Assembly (NCBI RefSeq): GCF_003945545.1
Contig: NZ_CP029617.1
Location: 7,901,001 to 7,965,000, forward strand
Source: Streptomyces sp. WAC 01529
Lineage (GTDB): Bacteria > Actinomycetota > Actinomycetes > Streptomycetales > Streptomycetaceae
Direction of reading: 5' to 3'
Length of the DNA stretch: 64,000 nt
Made by a program: the position numbers and the translations under genes. The notes beneath the pieces were generated by a model, which saw only the letters and a list, made by a program, of their open reading frames with translations, searched no databases and had not been told where the DNA came from. Shown here piece after piece: positions 16,415 to 24,235 of the stretch (its first letter is position 1; every line of letters begins with the position of its first letter).

Positions 16415-17068
16415 TCACCCCTCCGCGGGCCCCGTCACATAGGCCAGCGGAGGCGCTATCGCCTGGGCGTCCGCGCCCTCCCCGACCCACAGCCCGATGA
16501 ACAGCGCGGCCGTCGCCTCCAGGAGCCCCGCCCGGTCCAGACCTCCGCCCGCCACGGGCTCACAGCCCACATCCCGCACCAACCGGTGTACGCGCGTCAG
16601 GGCTTCCTGGTCGTCGCCGCAGACCGGAACGGCCAGCGACCGCCCGTCGAACACGGGTGGCCGCATGCGCCACACACCCTCGTGGCAGACATTGAACGCC
16701 TTGACCACATGGGCTCCCGGCACCGCATCGGCCAACCGCCGCGCGGCCGAAGGGCCTTCCTCCGTGAGCAGCCGGAAGCCGGGCCCGACCGGATTGGAGC
16801 AGTCGAGCAGCACCTTGCCGTCCAAGGCCACCCGCAGTTCCCGCACGACATCCGCCCCCACGTCGAAGGGCAGCGCGACCAGCACCACCTCGCCGAACTC
16901 GGCGGCCGCGTGCAGGGTGCCCGCCTTCGCACCGCCCCCGACGCGCACCGCCAGCCGCTCCGCCTTGGCCATGTCCCGGCCCCCGATGGTCACTTCATGT
17001 CCGGCCCGCACCCAGTGGGTGGCGAGCGCGTCCGCCATGTTGCCCGTGCCCAGCACACCGATCCTCAT
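16415..17068 (-). CDS. NADPH-dependent F420-reductase-like oxidoreductase
   Basis: 217 residues. I prefer ATG 17068 (MRIGVLGTGNMADALATHWV), which has GAGGGA five bases upstream, over the GTG at 17080. The N-terminal GxGxxA/G loop and TIGGRDMAKAERLA fit NADPH:F420 reductase and related NAD(P)-binding proteins (YrrP/COG2085). KVLLDCSNPVGPGFRLL and VVKAFNVCHEGVW, equal to the family's VKAFN, are strong markers. Whether F420 is the partner cannot be told. The gene is divergent from an HxlR regulator, a common pairing in which the regulator responds to redox-active or carbonyl stress. Confidence 0.85.
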   Translation of the reverse strand: MRIGVLGTGNMADALATHWVRAGHEVTIGGRDMAKAERLAVRVGGGAKAGTLHAAAEFGEVVLVALPFDVGADVVRELRVALDGKVLLDCSNPVGPGFRLLTEEGPSAARRLADAVPGAHVVKAFNVCHEGVWRMRPPVFDGRSLAVPVCGDDQEALTRVHRLVRDVGCEPVAGGGLDRAGLLEATAALFIGLWVGEGADAQAIAPPLAYVTGPAEG

Positions 17069-17140
17069 CGTTTCCCTCACCGCGTCGCCTCTCCCTGCTC
17101 GCTTTGATCGTCAGGAACGACGCTAGGCGGCCCCTCGGGC

Positions 17141-17154
17141 ACCATTTGGTAAGT
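17141..17154 (+). promoter_or_regulatory. HxlR-type site in the oxidoreductase/hxlR divergent region
   Basis: ACC-ATTT-GGTAAGT, which on the other strand reads ACTTACC-N4-GGT, the same core as at 15127-15140. It overlaps the GTG start of hxlR, so a bound protein would block the regulator's own expression. Confidence 0.4.
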
Positions 17155-17500
17155 GACCACCGATGACTTCCTCGCCGACTGCCGCGCCCGCCTCGCCTTC
17201 GACCTGCTCTCCAACACCTGGAACGCCGTTGTGCTGTGGGCGCTGCGCGACGGCCCCAGCCGCCCGGTCGAACTACGGGAGCGGATCGGGGGCATCAGCG
17301 CCAAAGTCCTCAACGAGACGCTGCGCCGCCTGCAGTTCAATGGCCTGGTGGCCCGGGACGCCCACCCCGGAGCGCCATCCCGGGTGGAGTACCGGCTCAC
17401 CGCTCTGGGCCGGACGTTGCTCGGCCCCATAGACGCCTTCGGGGCATGGGCCTACGAGCACGGGGACGAGGTGATGGCAGCCCAGGAGGCAAGCTCCTAG
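17153..17500 (+). CDS. HxlR-family winged-helix transcriptional regulator
   Basis: 115 residues from GTG 17153 (MTTDDFLADC). The core FDLLSNTWNAVVLWALRDGP, RPVELRERIGGISAKVLNET and LRRLQFNGLVARDAHPGAPS is the HxlR winged helix, ending YRLTALGRTL. C10 sits where redox-sensing HxlR members carry a reactive N-terminal Cys. No ribosome site is visible and the start may be leaderless. It probably regulates itself, the divergent F420-reductase-like gene and perhaps the gene at 14149. A perfect hairpin follows 16 bases after the stop. Confidence 0.9.
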   Translation: MTTDDFLADCRARLAFDLLSNTWNAVVLWALRDGPSRPVELRERIGGISAKVLNETLRRLQFNGLVARDAHPGAPSRVEYRLTALGRTLLGPIDAFGAWAYEHGDEVMAAQEASS

Positions 17501-17516
17501 GGCGGGAAAGACGAGC

Positions 17517-17545
17517 GGGGGCCCGCACCTCAGGTGCGGGCCCCC
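17517..17545 (+). terminator. Perfect 13-bp hairpin between hxlR and terB-like gene
   Basis: Arms 17517-17529 and 17533-17545 with loop TCA. It lies between two convergent genes and can serve both. Confidence 0.8.
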
Positions 17546-17567
17546 GGCTGTGCGGACTCTCAAGCGG

Positions 17568-18128
17568 TCAGAGGCCGAACTCCTGCGGCGAGACACCGAG
17601 CGCCGCGCACGCCTCGCGCAGGACCTGCTCCTCGGCCGGGGCGATGTACCCGTCGGCGCCCGCGACGACGAATCCCGTCTGTACGACCGCCTTCGCCTCC
17701 GCAGGCTTCTTCGCCGCCTTGGCGATCTCTTGCATGGCCTCGGTCTTGCCCTGCTGGAAGTTGAACGACAGCTGGTCCACGTGCTTGTTGAAGCGCTGGC
17801 GCAGCTGATCGGGCGGGAAGTTCTGCAGGACGTCGTTCTGGAGGATCAGCGACTCCACATGCTGCCGCTCGACCGGGTCGACCGACCCGTCGGCCGCCGC
17901 GACCAGGGCGCACATGGCCATGCTGGCGTCCCTGTAGGCACCGCTCTTCAGCTCCGTCTTGAGAGAGGTGAGCTGGGACTTGAGCACGCCCACGAGCTGC
18001 GCCTTGGAGCCCGAACCCGAGCGGGACCCCGACCCCGGCCCGGGGCCATGACCGCCGGAGCCGCGGGCCCCCTGCGACTGCTGCTGAAGACCCTTGGCCT
18101 GGTCCTTGATCCGGTCCCACATCGCCAT
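17568..18128 (-). CDS. TerB-family tellurite-resistance/stress protein
   Basis: 186 residues from ATG 18128 (MAMWDRIKDQ), with GAGGTGG upstream. After a basic Gly/Ser-rich linker (residues 15-42) comes a full TerB helical domain. It has two internal repeats with acidic loops that are candidates for metal binding: ALVAAADGSVDPVERQHVES and FVVAGADGYIAPAEEQVLRE. TerB proteins are cytosolic, may sit at the membrane inner face with TerD/TerC, and act in oxidative or tellurite stress. No other ter gene is adjacent. A long hairpin separates it from csbD upstream. Confidence 0.88.
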   Translation of the reverse strand: MAMWDRIKDQAKGLQQQSQGARGSGGHGPGPGSGSRSGSGSKAQLVGVLKSQLTSLKTELKSGAYRDASMAMCALVAAADGSVDPVERQHVESLILQNDVLQNFPPDQLRQRFNKHVDQLSFNFQQGKTEAMQEIAKAAKKPAEAKAVVQTGFVVAGADGYIAPAEEQVLREACAALGVSPQEFGL

Positions 18129-18254
18129 CCGTGCCACCTCGGCTACCCGTTCGATTGTCCGCACGTGATCCGCGCGTCCCTGTGCCAACGTCTTCCCGCC
18201 CCGCGAAGTTCCATGACCCACGGAGTGGTTGACCCACGAGAGCCGACGGCCCGG

Positions 18255-18299
18255 CACGCGCGTGGGGGCGCCCCTTCGAGGGGCGCCCCCACGCGCGTG
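18255..18299 (-). terminator. Perfect 21-bp hairpin after csbD
   Basis: Arms 18255-18275 and 18279-18299 are exact inverted copies with loop TCG. It lies 21 bases after the csbD stop and before the terB-like gene, so terB probably has its own promoter. Confidence 0.85.
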
Positions 18300-18319
18300 A
18301 TGCCGGGGTCCGGTCAGCG

Positions 18320-18493
18320 TCAGTGCTTACCGGCGTCCTTGACCTTCTCCTTGGCCTGGCGGGCGTCGCCCTTGACCTGGTCGGCACGTCCCTTGGCGGT
18401 GAGGCGTTCGTTGCCCACGGCGCGGCCGGCCGCTTCCTCCACCTTGCCGGTGGTCTGCTCGGTCTTCGCCTTGGCCTTCTCATCGGCGGCCAT
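18320..18493 (-). CDS. CsbD-family stress protein
   Basis: 57 residues from ATG 18493: MAADEKAKAKTEQTTGKVEE followed by AAGRAVGNERLTAKGRADQV. This is the CsbD pattern (K.EQ..GK..E..G...GN..L...G...Q..G), a small highly charged helical protein induced in general stress in Bacillus and common in actinobacteria. Its biochemical role is unknown. The ribosome site is weak; longer readings upstream add residues not seen in the family. An ECF-type promoter candidate lies about 68 bases upstream. Confidence 0.88.
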   Translation of the reverse strand: MAADEKAKAKTEQTTGKVEEAAGRAVGNERLTAKGRADQVKGDARQAKEKVKDAGKH

Positions 18494-18560
18494 GCTGCTC
18501 ACACCCTTCAGTGTCGGGATCATGTGCTGCATGTACGTCTGGCCGCTGAGAGCGGGCGCA

Positions 18561-18585
18561 AACGTAGAAATTCCGGATGCGTTCC
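18561..18585 (-). promoter_or_regulatory. ECF-sigma-type promoter candidate for csbD
   Basis: On the minus strand GGAAC (18585-18581), 16 bases, then CGTT (18564-18561). GGAAC-N16-CGTT is the classic actinobacterial ECF sigma pattern. It would give a leader of about 60 bases for csbD. Confidence 0.4.
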
Positions 18586-18626
18586 CCGAGGGCCCGGGCC
18601 GCGTCCCCAAGGCACCCGGTCCGCTC

Positions 18627-20030
18627 TCAGCGGCCGCGCCGCACCATGGCCGCCTTGCGGGCCTCGGCGAGCTTGCGGGCCTCGCCGGCCTTGCGGGACT
18701 TTCCGCCCGTACCGCGAGAGGCGTCCTTGCTGGTGCCCAGGCCGCGGAAGGGAGCGTTCGTGTTCTTGGGCCGTGACGAGGGACCGCCGTCGAGCGGGGT
18801 GCCCGAGGGTGCCTTGGCGCCGGTGATGCGGCTCAGCGCCGCCTCGCCCGAGCGCACCTTGGTGACCGTCGCCTCGATGCCCGCATCGGCCATCAGACGG
18901 CTCACCTCGCGACGCTGGCCCGACAGGACGAGCGTGACGACGCTCCCGGACTCACCGGCGCGGGCGGTACGGCCCGCGCGGTGCACGTAGTCCTTGGGGT
19001 CGGTGGGCGGGTCGACGTTGACGACGAGGTCGAGGTCGTCGATGTGCAGGCCTCGGGCGGCGACATTGGTCGCCACCAGGACGGTGATCTGGCCGTTCTT
19101 GAACTGCGCGAGGGTCCGCGTGCGCTGCGGCTGGGACTTGCCGCTGTGCAGGGCCGCGGCCTGCACCCCGCTGGCCCGCAGATGCCGGGTGAGCAGGTCT
19201 ACGGAGTGCTTGGTGTCCAGGAACAGCAGGACGCGGCCGTCACGGGCGGCGATCTCCGTGGTGACGGCGTACCGGTCGGGGCCGTGGACGACCAGCACGT
19301 GGTGGTCCATCGTCGCGACCGCGCCCGCGGCCGGGTCGACGGAGTGGACGACGGGGTCGTGCAGGTAGCGCTCGACCAGATTGTCGACATCACGGTCCAA
19401 GGTGGCCGAGAACAGCATCCGCTGACCGTCGGCGTGCACCTGGTCGAGCGCCTCCGTGACCTGCGGCAGGAAACCCATGTCGCACATCTGGTCGGCCTCG
19501 TCGAGGACCGTGATCCGCACCCGTCCCAGATGGCAGGCCTTGCGTTCGATGAGGTCGTGCAGCCGGCCGGGGGTGGCGACGACCACCTCGGCCCCGTCGC
19601 GCAGGGCGGCGATCTGCCGGCCGGCCGACATGCCACCGACGACCGCGGCCATCCGCAGCCGCAGCGCCTCGGCGTACGGCGTGAGGGCCTCGGTGACCTG
19701 CTGGGCCAGTTCCCGGGTGGGTACGAGGATCAGGGCGAGCGGACGCTTCGGCTCGGCACGCCGCCCGGCCGTCCGCGCGAGCAGCGCCAGGCCGAAGGCG
19801 AGCGTCTTGCCGGATCCGGTGCGTCCACGCCCGAGGACGTCGCGGCCCGCGAGCGCGCTGGGCAGCGTCGCCGCCTGGATCGGGAAGGGCTCGTGGACGC
19901 CGAGGGCGGTGAGCGTGCGCAGCACCTCGGCGGGCAGCTCCAGCTCGGCGAAGGAGGTGATCGCGGGCACGGCAGGGGCGGGCTCACCGCCGGGGGAGCT
20001 GGGGATGCCGGGGCTGTCGGGGTGCTTCAT
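18627..20030 (-). CDS. DEAD-box RNA helicase
   Basis: 467 residues from ATG 20030 (MKHPDSPGIP). All motifs are visible: Q motif with FPIQAATLPSALAG, motif I GRTGSGKT (69-76), Ia PTRELAQQ, Ib TPGR, II DEAD (177-180), III SAT, IV VLLFLDTK, V NVAARGLHIDD, VI HRAGRTARAG. The C-terminal tail of about 70 residues is Lys/Arg/Ser/Gly-rich (GGKSRKAGEARKLAEARKAA), an RNA-binding extension. It unwinds RNA in ribosome assembly or decay. The 5' region has a direct repeat GAACGTAC (20049-20064), of unknown use. Confidence 0.95.
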   Translation of the reverse strand: MKHPDSPGIPSSPGGEPAPAVPAITSFAELELPAEVLRTLTALGVHEPFPIQAATLPSALAGRDVLGRGRTGSGKTLAFGLALLARTAGRRAEPKRPLALILVPTRELAQQVTEALTPYAEALRLRMAAVVGGMSAGRQIAALRDGAEVVVATPGRLHDLIERKACHLGRVRITVLDEADQMCDMGFLPQVTEALDQVHADGQRMLFSATLDRDVDNLVERYLHDPVVHSVDPAAGAVATMDHHVLVVHGPDRYAVTTEIAARDGRVLLFLDTKHSVDLLTRHLRASGVQAAALHSGKSQPQRTRTLAQFKNGQITVLVATNVAARGLHIDDLDLVVNVDPPTDPKDYVHRAGRTARAGESGSVVTLVLSGQRREVSRLMADAGIEATVTKVRSGEAALSRITGAKAPSGTPLDGGPSSRPKNTNAPFRGLGTSKDASRGTGGKSRKAGEARKLAEARKAAMVRRGR

Positions 20031-20177
20031 GAAGAGCCTTCCGCAGAGGGAACGTACGAACGTACCGAGGAAGGCCCGGCAGGATGAGCGCACAAAGGAC
20101 TCATGGTAACACAGAGTGACAGACCGGCGGAGGGGCACAGACGGCGGGCGACCGCTCCTCCGTGCCATCGTGGAGCC

Positions 20178-20750
20178 ATGGCCATCGAAGTTCGCCCCGC
20201 TTCGCTCTTCGAGGACGTCCGCGCCGTGCTCGGCCCGAAGACGCCCGGGGCCAACGTCTGCTGGTGTCTGAGCTACCGGATCCCGTCCAAGCTCAACAAC
20301 GAACTGCGCGGCCCCGCCCGTGGTGAGTACGTCGCCGAACTGTGCCGCAAAGGACCCCCTCCGGGGGTGCTCGCCTACGACGGGGACGAGCCGGTCGGCT
20401 GGGCGGCGGTGGCACCGCGGTCGGACACCGCCTTCGCGCGCAGCCGCGTCATCCCGCACGTGGACGACCTGCCGGTCTGGTCGCTGTGGTGCGTGCGCGT
20501 ACGGCCCGGCCACCGGAAGAGGGGCATCTCGCACGCCCTGATCGCCGGGGCGGTCGAGTTCGCCCGGGCGCACGACGCCCCGGCGATCGAGGCGTACCCC
20601 CTCGACAACGGCGACGCCAAGGTCGATCTGACGATGGCGTACGCCGGTATCCGGAAGAACTTCGAGCGCGCCGGCTTCGCGTACGCCGCCGACACCACCT
20701 CGGTGCTGGCAGGTCACCCCCGCATCGTGATGCGGCTCGACCTGCGCTGA
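20178..20750 (+). CDS. GNAT-family N-acetyltransferase
   Basis: 190 residues from ATG 20178. Strand beta4 and the acetyl-CoA loop are VWSLWCVRVRPGHRKRGISH followed by ALIAGAVEFAR, giving the motif RxxGxS. DVRAVLGPKTPGANVCWCLS near the N-terminus matches a subfamily in which conserved Trp/Cys precede the fold. The acceptor substrate is unknown. The gene starts 147 bases from the divergent DEAD-box gene. Its 3' end overlaps the converging dehydrogenase remnant. Confidence 0.85.
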   Translation: MAIEVRPASLFEDVRAVLGPKTPGANVCWCLSYRIPSKLNNELRGPARGEYVAELCRKGPPPGVLAYDGDEPVGWAAVAPRSDTAFARSRVIPHVDDLPVWSLWCVRVRPGHRKRGISHALIAGAVEFARAHDAPAIEAYPLDNGDAKVDLTMAYAGIRKNFERAGFAYAADTTSVLAGHPRIVMRLDLR

Positions 20751-21211
20751 CCCTGACCCCCGGCCTCCGCCACGGCCCGCGCATAGGCGTAGGCCACGCC
20801 CGGTTCCACCAGGCCGTGCTCCCGCAGCCTCCGCGCCAGCTGCGTCAGCCGCGGCGCGCTGCCGCGTACGTCGCACAGCAGCACTCGGCGCGGCGGCCGC
20901 GCCGCCGACGAGAGCAGCAGCTCCAACGAGCTGGCGCCGATGGATCCAAGACCCACGAACGCGACATCGAGGTCCGCGAGGTCCTGGCCGGTGGCGGCGA
21001 GCGCCGCGTGTGCCGTCCTGACCACCGACACGACCGTCACCGCGTGCCCGGTCGTGACGGCGGCGGTGCCTTCGACGGCCCGCAGCACGTCGTACCCGTA
21101 TCCGCTCAGCGAGGGGATCATCCCCGCCAGCGAGACGCACCGGGCGCCGTACGACGAGGCCAGCGACGCCGCCCGGGAACAGCATCCGGCCGCCCACCGC
21201 CACGCGCGCGC
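20714..21211 (-). pseudogene. Remnant of an NAD(P)-binding dehydrogenase, N-terminus missing
   Basis: On the minus strand, reading is open from a TAG at 21212-21214 to 20714. The translation (AASLASSYGARCVSLAGMIP, VTTGHAVTVVSVVRTAHAAL, then DLDVAFVGLGSIGASSLELL) looks like the linker and start of a Rossmann domain, with G-L-G-S-I-G as nucleotide loop. It lacks an upstream catalytic half: that side is now the phosphoesterase gene, and the 3' end runs into the GNAT gene. The first possible ATG (21121) has no ribosome site. I read it as a truncated relic. The exact parent family is not certain. Confidence 0.5.
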
Positions 21212-21224
21212 CTACGCTGAAGGC

Positions 21225-21728
21225 ATGCGCCTGCTGCTGACCTCCGACACCCACGTGCCCGCCAGGGCGAAGCGCCTGCCGGACGGCCTTCTGGCAGCCA
21301 TCGACGTGGCGGACGTGGTGATCCACGCCGGGGACTGGATCGACGACGCCACGCTCGACCTGTTCGAGGCCAGGTCGCGTCGGCTGATCGGCGTGTACGG
21401 CAACAACGACGGCCCGTCACTGCGCCGACGCCTCCCCGAGATCGCCCGCGCGGAACTGGGCGGGCTGCGCTTCGGCGTCGTGCACGAGACAGGGGCGGCC
21501 ACCGGACGCGAACGGCGGTGCGCCGAGCGCTTCCCCGACCTGGACGTCCTCGTGTTCGGCCACAGCCACATCCCGTGGGACTCCCGGGCCCCGGGCGGCC
21601 TGCGGCTGCTCAACCCCGGCTCGCCGACCGACCGCAGACGGCAGCCCTTCTGTACGTTCCTCACCCTGACCGTGGCGGACGGGGCCCTGCACGATGTCGT
21701 CTCGCACCGGCTGCCGCCTAGGAGTTGA
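21225..21728 (+). CDS. YfcE-type metallophosphoesterase
   Basis: 167 residues from ATG 21225. The metal-binding motifs of the calcineurin-like superfamily are present in order: LLTSDTHV (D-x-H), VVIHAGDWID (GDW in place of GD), YGNNDG (GNND), GVVHETG (H in place of GH), and VFGHSHIP (GHSH). NPGSPTDRRR is the usual YfcE end of the active site. It should be a Mn2+-dependent cytosolic phosphodiesterase of unknown natural substrate. There is no ribosome site, but TACGCT lies exactly six bases before ATG, consistent with a leaderless mRNA. Confidence 0.9.
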   Translation: MRLLLTSDTHVPARAKRLPDGLLAAIDVADVVIHAGDWIDDATLDLFEARSRRLIGVYGNNDGPSLRRRLPEIARAELGGLRFGVVHETGAATGRERRCAERFPDLDVLVFGHSHIPWDSRAPGGLRLLNPGSPTDRRRQPFCTFLTLTVADGALHDVVSHRLPPRS

Positions 21729-21766
21729 CCCGGGCCCCGGCGGCCGGGCCGGTGCGGGGAGGCTCC

Positions 21767-22183
21767 TCAGGGGTGCAGGGCGCCCCACGTCGCCGCGTCC
21801 ACGACACCCGTCACGGGCAGGGCGAACTGGCGTTGCAGATGCTCGACCGACGCCTTGGTGACCTCTTCGAAGACGCCGTTCACGGGGACGTTCACATAGC
21901 GGTAGACCTCGTTGAGGATGCACTGGAGGTGCCGCACGGCCTCTCCCGTGCTCCCCAGCTGGAGGGTGCTGTGCCCGCCCAGATACATGCACAGACGCCA
22001 CTCGGCGCCCGCCGCGACCTCGGGGCGGGCGCCACCGTCGGGGTCCTTGATGGCGGCGGCGCTGAGCTGCGGCGGCGCGCCCTCAGGGGCGCGGGCGGCG
22101 ACGGGGCCTGCGGCGGACATCGCCAGCGCGGCGGCGGCCACGGCCACCGCGGCGGCCGTGCGTATCGTGCGTCCGGTCTTCAT
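21767..22183 (-). CDS. Secreted peptidoglycan-binding-domain protein
   Basis: 138 residues from ATG 22183, preceded by AGGAGGAG. A Sec signal spans about residues 1-31 (RTAAAVAVAAAALAMSAAGP then VAARA). Residues about 75-136 form a PG_binding_1 domain: LQLGSTGEAVRHLQCILNEV, VNGVFEEVTKASVEHLQRQF and VDAATWGAL. Two Cys (RLCMY and LQCIL) can pair. No catalytic domain is attached, so it probably binds cell wall on its own. It is the last of three small secreted-protein genes on the same strand. Confidence 0.85.
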   Translation of the reverse strand: MKTGRTIRTAAAVAVAAAALAMSAAGPVAARAPEGAPPQLSAAAIKDPDGGARPEVAAGAEWRLCMYLGGHSTLQLGSTGEAVRHLQCILNEVYRYVNVPVNGVFEEVTKASVEHLQRQFALPVTGVVDAATWGALHP

Positions 22184-22280
22184 CGGGACTCCTCCTCGCG
22201 CCTGGGGGGCGCCTGCGGAAACTGATCGGGACAGGGCAGGTGTCGCGGGACAGCACGGTTCGGTGCGGGGCCCGGGGCGC

Positions 22281-22739
22281 TCAGTACCAGGGGCAGCGCG
22301 GCAGCCCGGCGACGGGGTGCGACATGCCGGAGGGGATCGTGACGACCTCCGCGGGGACGTTGCCCCAGCCCTTGATGCGGGGCAGCTCACCGACCTGGTC
22401 GCCTTGGGTGTAGTACCAGACGTTGTTGCCCTGGGTGTCCTTGGGACCGATGGTGTAGCAGGTGAACCAGGACGGCGAGAGGCGCAGCCAGCCGGTGATC
22501 GGCGCGTCGAAAGAGGGCCTGCCGTATACGTCCGACGGAAGGTTGTCGCAGTACAGCGCCTTGGTGAACGAGTTGCCGATGGTGTCGCGCAGTGTGACGC
22601 CCTCCTGGAGGGAACAGGTGGCCCGTGCGTCGGCGCTCGCGGGCGTGGCGGTGAGGGGCAGGCAGAGCAGCGCGCCGACGACCGCGGCGAGGGCGGCCGC
22701 GCGGGGCGAGCTGCGCGGGAGGGTCGATCCCCTTTTCAT
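22281..22739 (-). CDS. Small secreted SH3-like protein, paralogue 1
   Basis: 152 residues from ATG 22739, with AGGAG upstream. The signal peptide ends near residue 36 (ATPASADA). The mature protein has four Cys (ATCSL, LYCDN, FTCYT, PRCPW) and the pattern W(F)xCY...GNNVWYYTQGD...IKGWGNVPA, which resembles a bacterial SH3 fold. It shares GNN-WYYTQGDQ and the PxCPW end with the neighbour at 22802, so the two arose by tandem duplication. The intergenic gap to that gene is 62 bases. Wall binding is inferred. Confidence 0.75.
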   Translation of the reverse strand: MKRGSTLPRSSPRAAALAAVVGALLCLPLTATPASADARATCSLQEGVTLRDTIGNSFTKALYCDNLPSDVYGRPSFDAPITGWLRLSPSWFTCYTIGPKDTQGNNVWYYTQGDQVGELPRIKGWGNVPAEVVTIPSGMSHPVAGLPRCPWY

Positions 22740-22801
22740 CGCGTACTCCTGATGGCTCGTCATGTGCCGGGGGAGGGTGGCAGAGGTGGCGCGGGGGCCG
22801 T

Positions 22802-23251
22802 TCACGACCAGGGGCACTGCGTGAGACCGGGGAAGGGGTGCTGGGGCGCCTTGACCGCGACCGCCGGCATGTAACCCCAGGCCTTGACGGTGGGGGAGGC
22901 CACGATCTGGTCGCCCTGGGTGTAGTACCAGATGTTGTTGCCCATGTAGTCGGAGCCCTCCTTCCAGCACACGAACCAGCGCGGGCTGAAGAGCATCTTG
23001 CCGACCACCGGACTCGTCGAGCGCGACTGGATGCGCACCGAGCCGGGAGTGAGGTCGCACCACATGTCCCCGCTGAAGTTCATCCCGGTCCAGTCCCTGT
23101 GCGGCTCACCGGGCCGCAGCCAGCAGGCCGGGTCCGCGTCGGCCGCGGCGGAGGCGGGCGCGGTGAGCGCGCCGCACATCAGCGCGGCGGCGGCCAGCGG
23201 TCCCACGAGCCGACGCGACCGACGCGGCCGGCCTCCGGGTCTTTCCCTCAT
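22802..23251 (-). CDS. Small secreted SH3-like protein, paralogue 2
   Basis: 149 residues from ATG 23251 (MRERPGGRPR); a GTG at 23260 is an alternative. The signal peptide ends near residue 37 (APASAAADA). Four Cys are placed as in paralogue 1 (PACWL, MWCDL, FVCWK, TQCPW). It has PRWFVCWKEGSDYMGNNIWY then YTQGDQ, ending in the shared CPW. It is probably exported and disulfide-stabilised. The first gene of the three, it has a longer upstream region to arsC. Confidence 0.75.
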   Translation of the reverse strand: MRERPGGRPRRSRRLVGPLAAAALMCGALTAPASAAADADPACWLRPGEPHRDWTGMNFSGDMWCDLTPGSVRIQSRSTSPVVGKMLFSPRWFVCWKEGSDYMGNNIWYYTQGDQIVASPTVKAWGYMPAVAVKAPQHPFPGLTQCPWS

Positions 23252-23394
23252 GGCGAGCACACCCCTTGTCTCGGTGAACGGTCGTCCCGGCGGGCCCTCC
23301 GGTGCCTCTCCGCCGGTACGGGGCCGATGGTGACCGTGCCGCCTGACGTGCCGCTGACGAAGGGAAGTCGGCCCTCGTCAGCCCGCCATGAGAC

Positions 23395-23805
23395 TCAGGC
23401 GCGCTCCGGGGCGATCTCCGCGAGCAGGCCCTCCACCAGGGTCTTGATCTCGTCGCGGATGGGGCGGACGGCCTCGACGCCCTGGCCCGCCGGGTCCTCG
23501 AGCCGCCAGTCGAGGTAGCGCTTGCCGGGGAAGACCGGGCAGGTGTCTCCGCAGCCCATCGTGACGCAGACGTCCGACTCCTCGACCGCGTCGACGGTGA
23601 GGACCTTCGGCGTCTCGGCGGAGATGTCGATGCCCACCTCCCGCATGGCCTCGACCGCCGCTGGGTTCACCTCCCTGCCCGGGTTCGACCCGGCCGAGCG
23701 GACCTCGACGCGGTCGCCCGCCAGATGGGTCAGCCAGGCGGCGGCCATCTGGGAGCGGCCCGCGTTGTGGACGCAGACGAACAGGACGGAAGGCTTCTCG
23801 GGCAT
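23395..23805 (-). CDS. arsC: Arsenate reductase, low-molecular-weight phosphatase type
   Basis: 136 residues from ATG 23805, with GAGAGG upstream. The phosphatase loop is CVHNAGRS (C11 nucleophile, R17). Later cysteines are C80, C85 and C89 in DVCVTMGCGDTCP, and the catalytic Asp is in RLEDPAG. This fits the thioredoxin- or mycothiol-linked ArsC family that reduces arsenate to arsenite in the cytosol; the C-x-C-x3-C arrangement favours an internal disulfide cascade, but the electron donor cannot be read. It is divergent from arsR1-acr3, and an ArsR1-like half-site (TGATGT) lies upstream of its start. Confidence 0.93.
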   Translation of the reverse strand: MPEKPSVLFVCVHNAGRSQMAAAWLTHLAGDRVEVRSAGSNPGREVNPAAVEAMREVGIDISAETPKVLTVDAVEESDVCVTMGCGDTCPVFPGKRYLDWRLEDPAGQGVEAVRPIRDEIKTLVEGLLAEIAPERA

Positions 23806-23887
23806 CTGAGGCCTCTCTTGATGTCGGGCACGGCGGGGGAGCGGGTGTGCGGTGTGCGGGGGAGCGTCCCGGCGGGTGGGCGGAGGT

Positions 23888-23917
23888 TCACATCACTGGT
23901 CGCTGATGTGACAGTAT
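23888..23917 (+). promoter_or_regulatory. ArsR1 operator and leaderless -10 of arsR1-acr3
   Basis: TCACATCA (23888-23895), eight bases, TGATGTGA (23904-23911): a perfect palindrome. CAGTAT at 23912-23917 ends six bases before ATG 23924, as expected for a -10 box of a leaderless mRNA; no ribosome site is present. A further half-site, TGACATCA, lies inside the gene at 23930-23937. Confidence 0.7.
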
Positions 23918-23923
23918 CAGCCC

Positions 23924-24235
23924 ATGCTGACATCAGCCGACACTGAACTGATCCGGGTGATCGCCGACCCGCTGAGGCTGCGGATCGTGACCCTGCTGGC
24001 CCACGAGACGCTGTGCACCACCCACCTCGTGGCGGAGACGGGCGCGAGGCAGACGAACCTCTCCAACCATCTGCGTGTGCTGCGCGAGGCGGGGATCGTG
24101 GAGACCGAGCCCTGCGGCCGCTTCACCTACTACGCGTTGAAGCCCGAGGTCATCGAGGCGCTGGCCGCCACCTTCGGCGAGCTGGCCGAGACCGCGCGCA
24201 CCACCGTGGAGACCGGCCGGAAGCGGGTCTGCTGA
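23924..24235 (+). CDS. arsR: ArsR-family repressor 1
   Basis: 103 residues from ATG 23924. The winged helix is complete: IADPLRLRIVTLLAHETLCT, VAETGARQTNLSNHLRVLRE, then GRFTYYALKPEV. The usual ELCVCDL site near the first helices is reduced to TLCTTHL with a single Cys (C31); other Cys are C64 (TEPCGRF) and the final residue C103. The metalloid site must therefore differ from classical ArsR, perhaps C31 with C64 or C103. Its stop overlaps the acr3 start (TGATG), giving translational coupling. It presumably binds the palindrome just upstream. Confidence 0.9.
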   Translation: MLTSADTELIRVIADPLRLRIVTLLAHETLCTTHLVAETGARQTNLSNHLRVLREAGIVETEPCGRFTYYALKPEVIEALAATFGELAETARTTVETGRKRVC

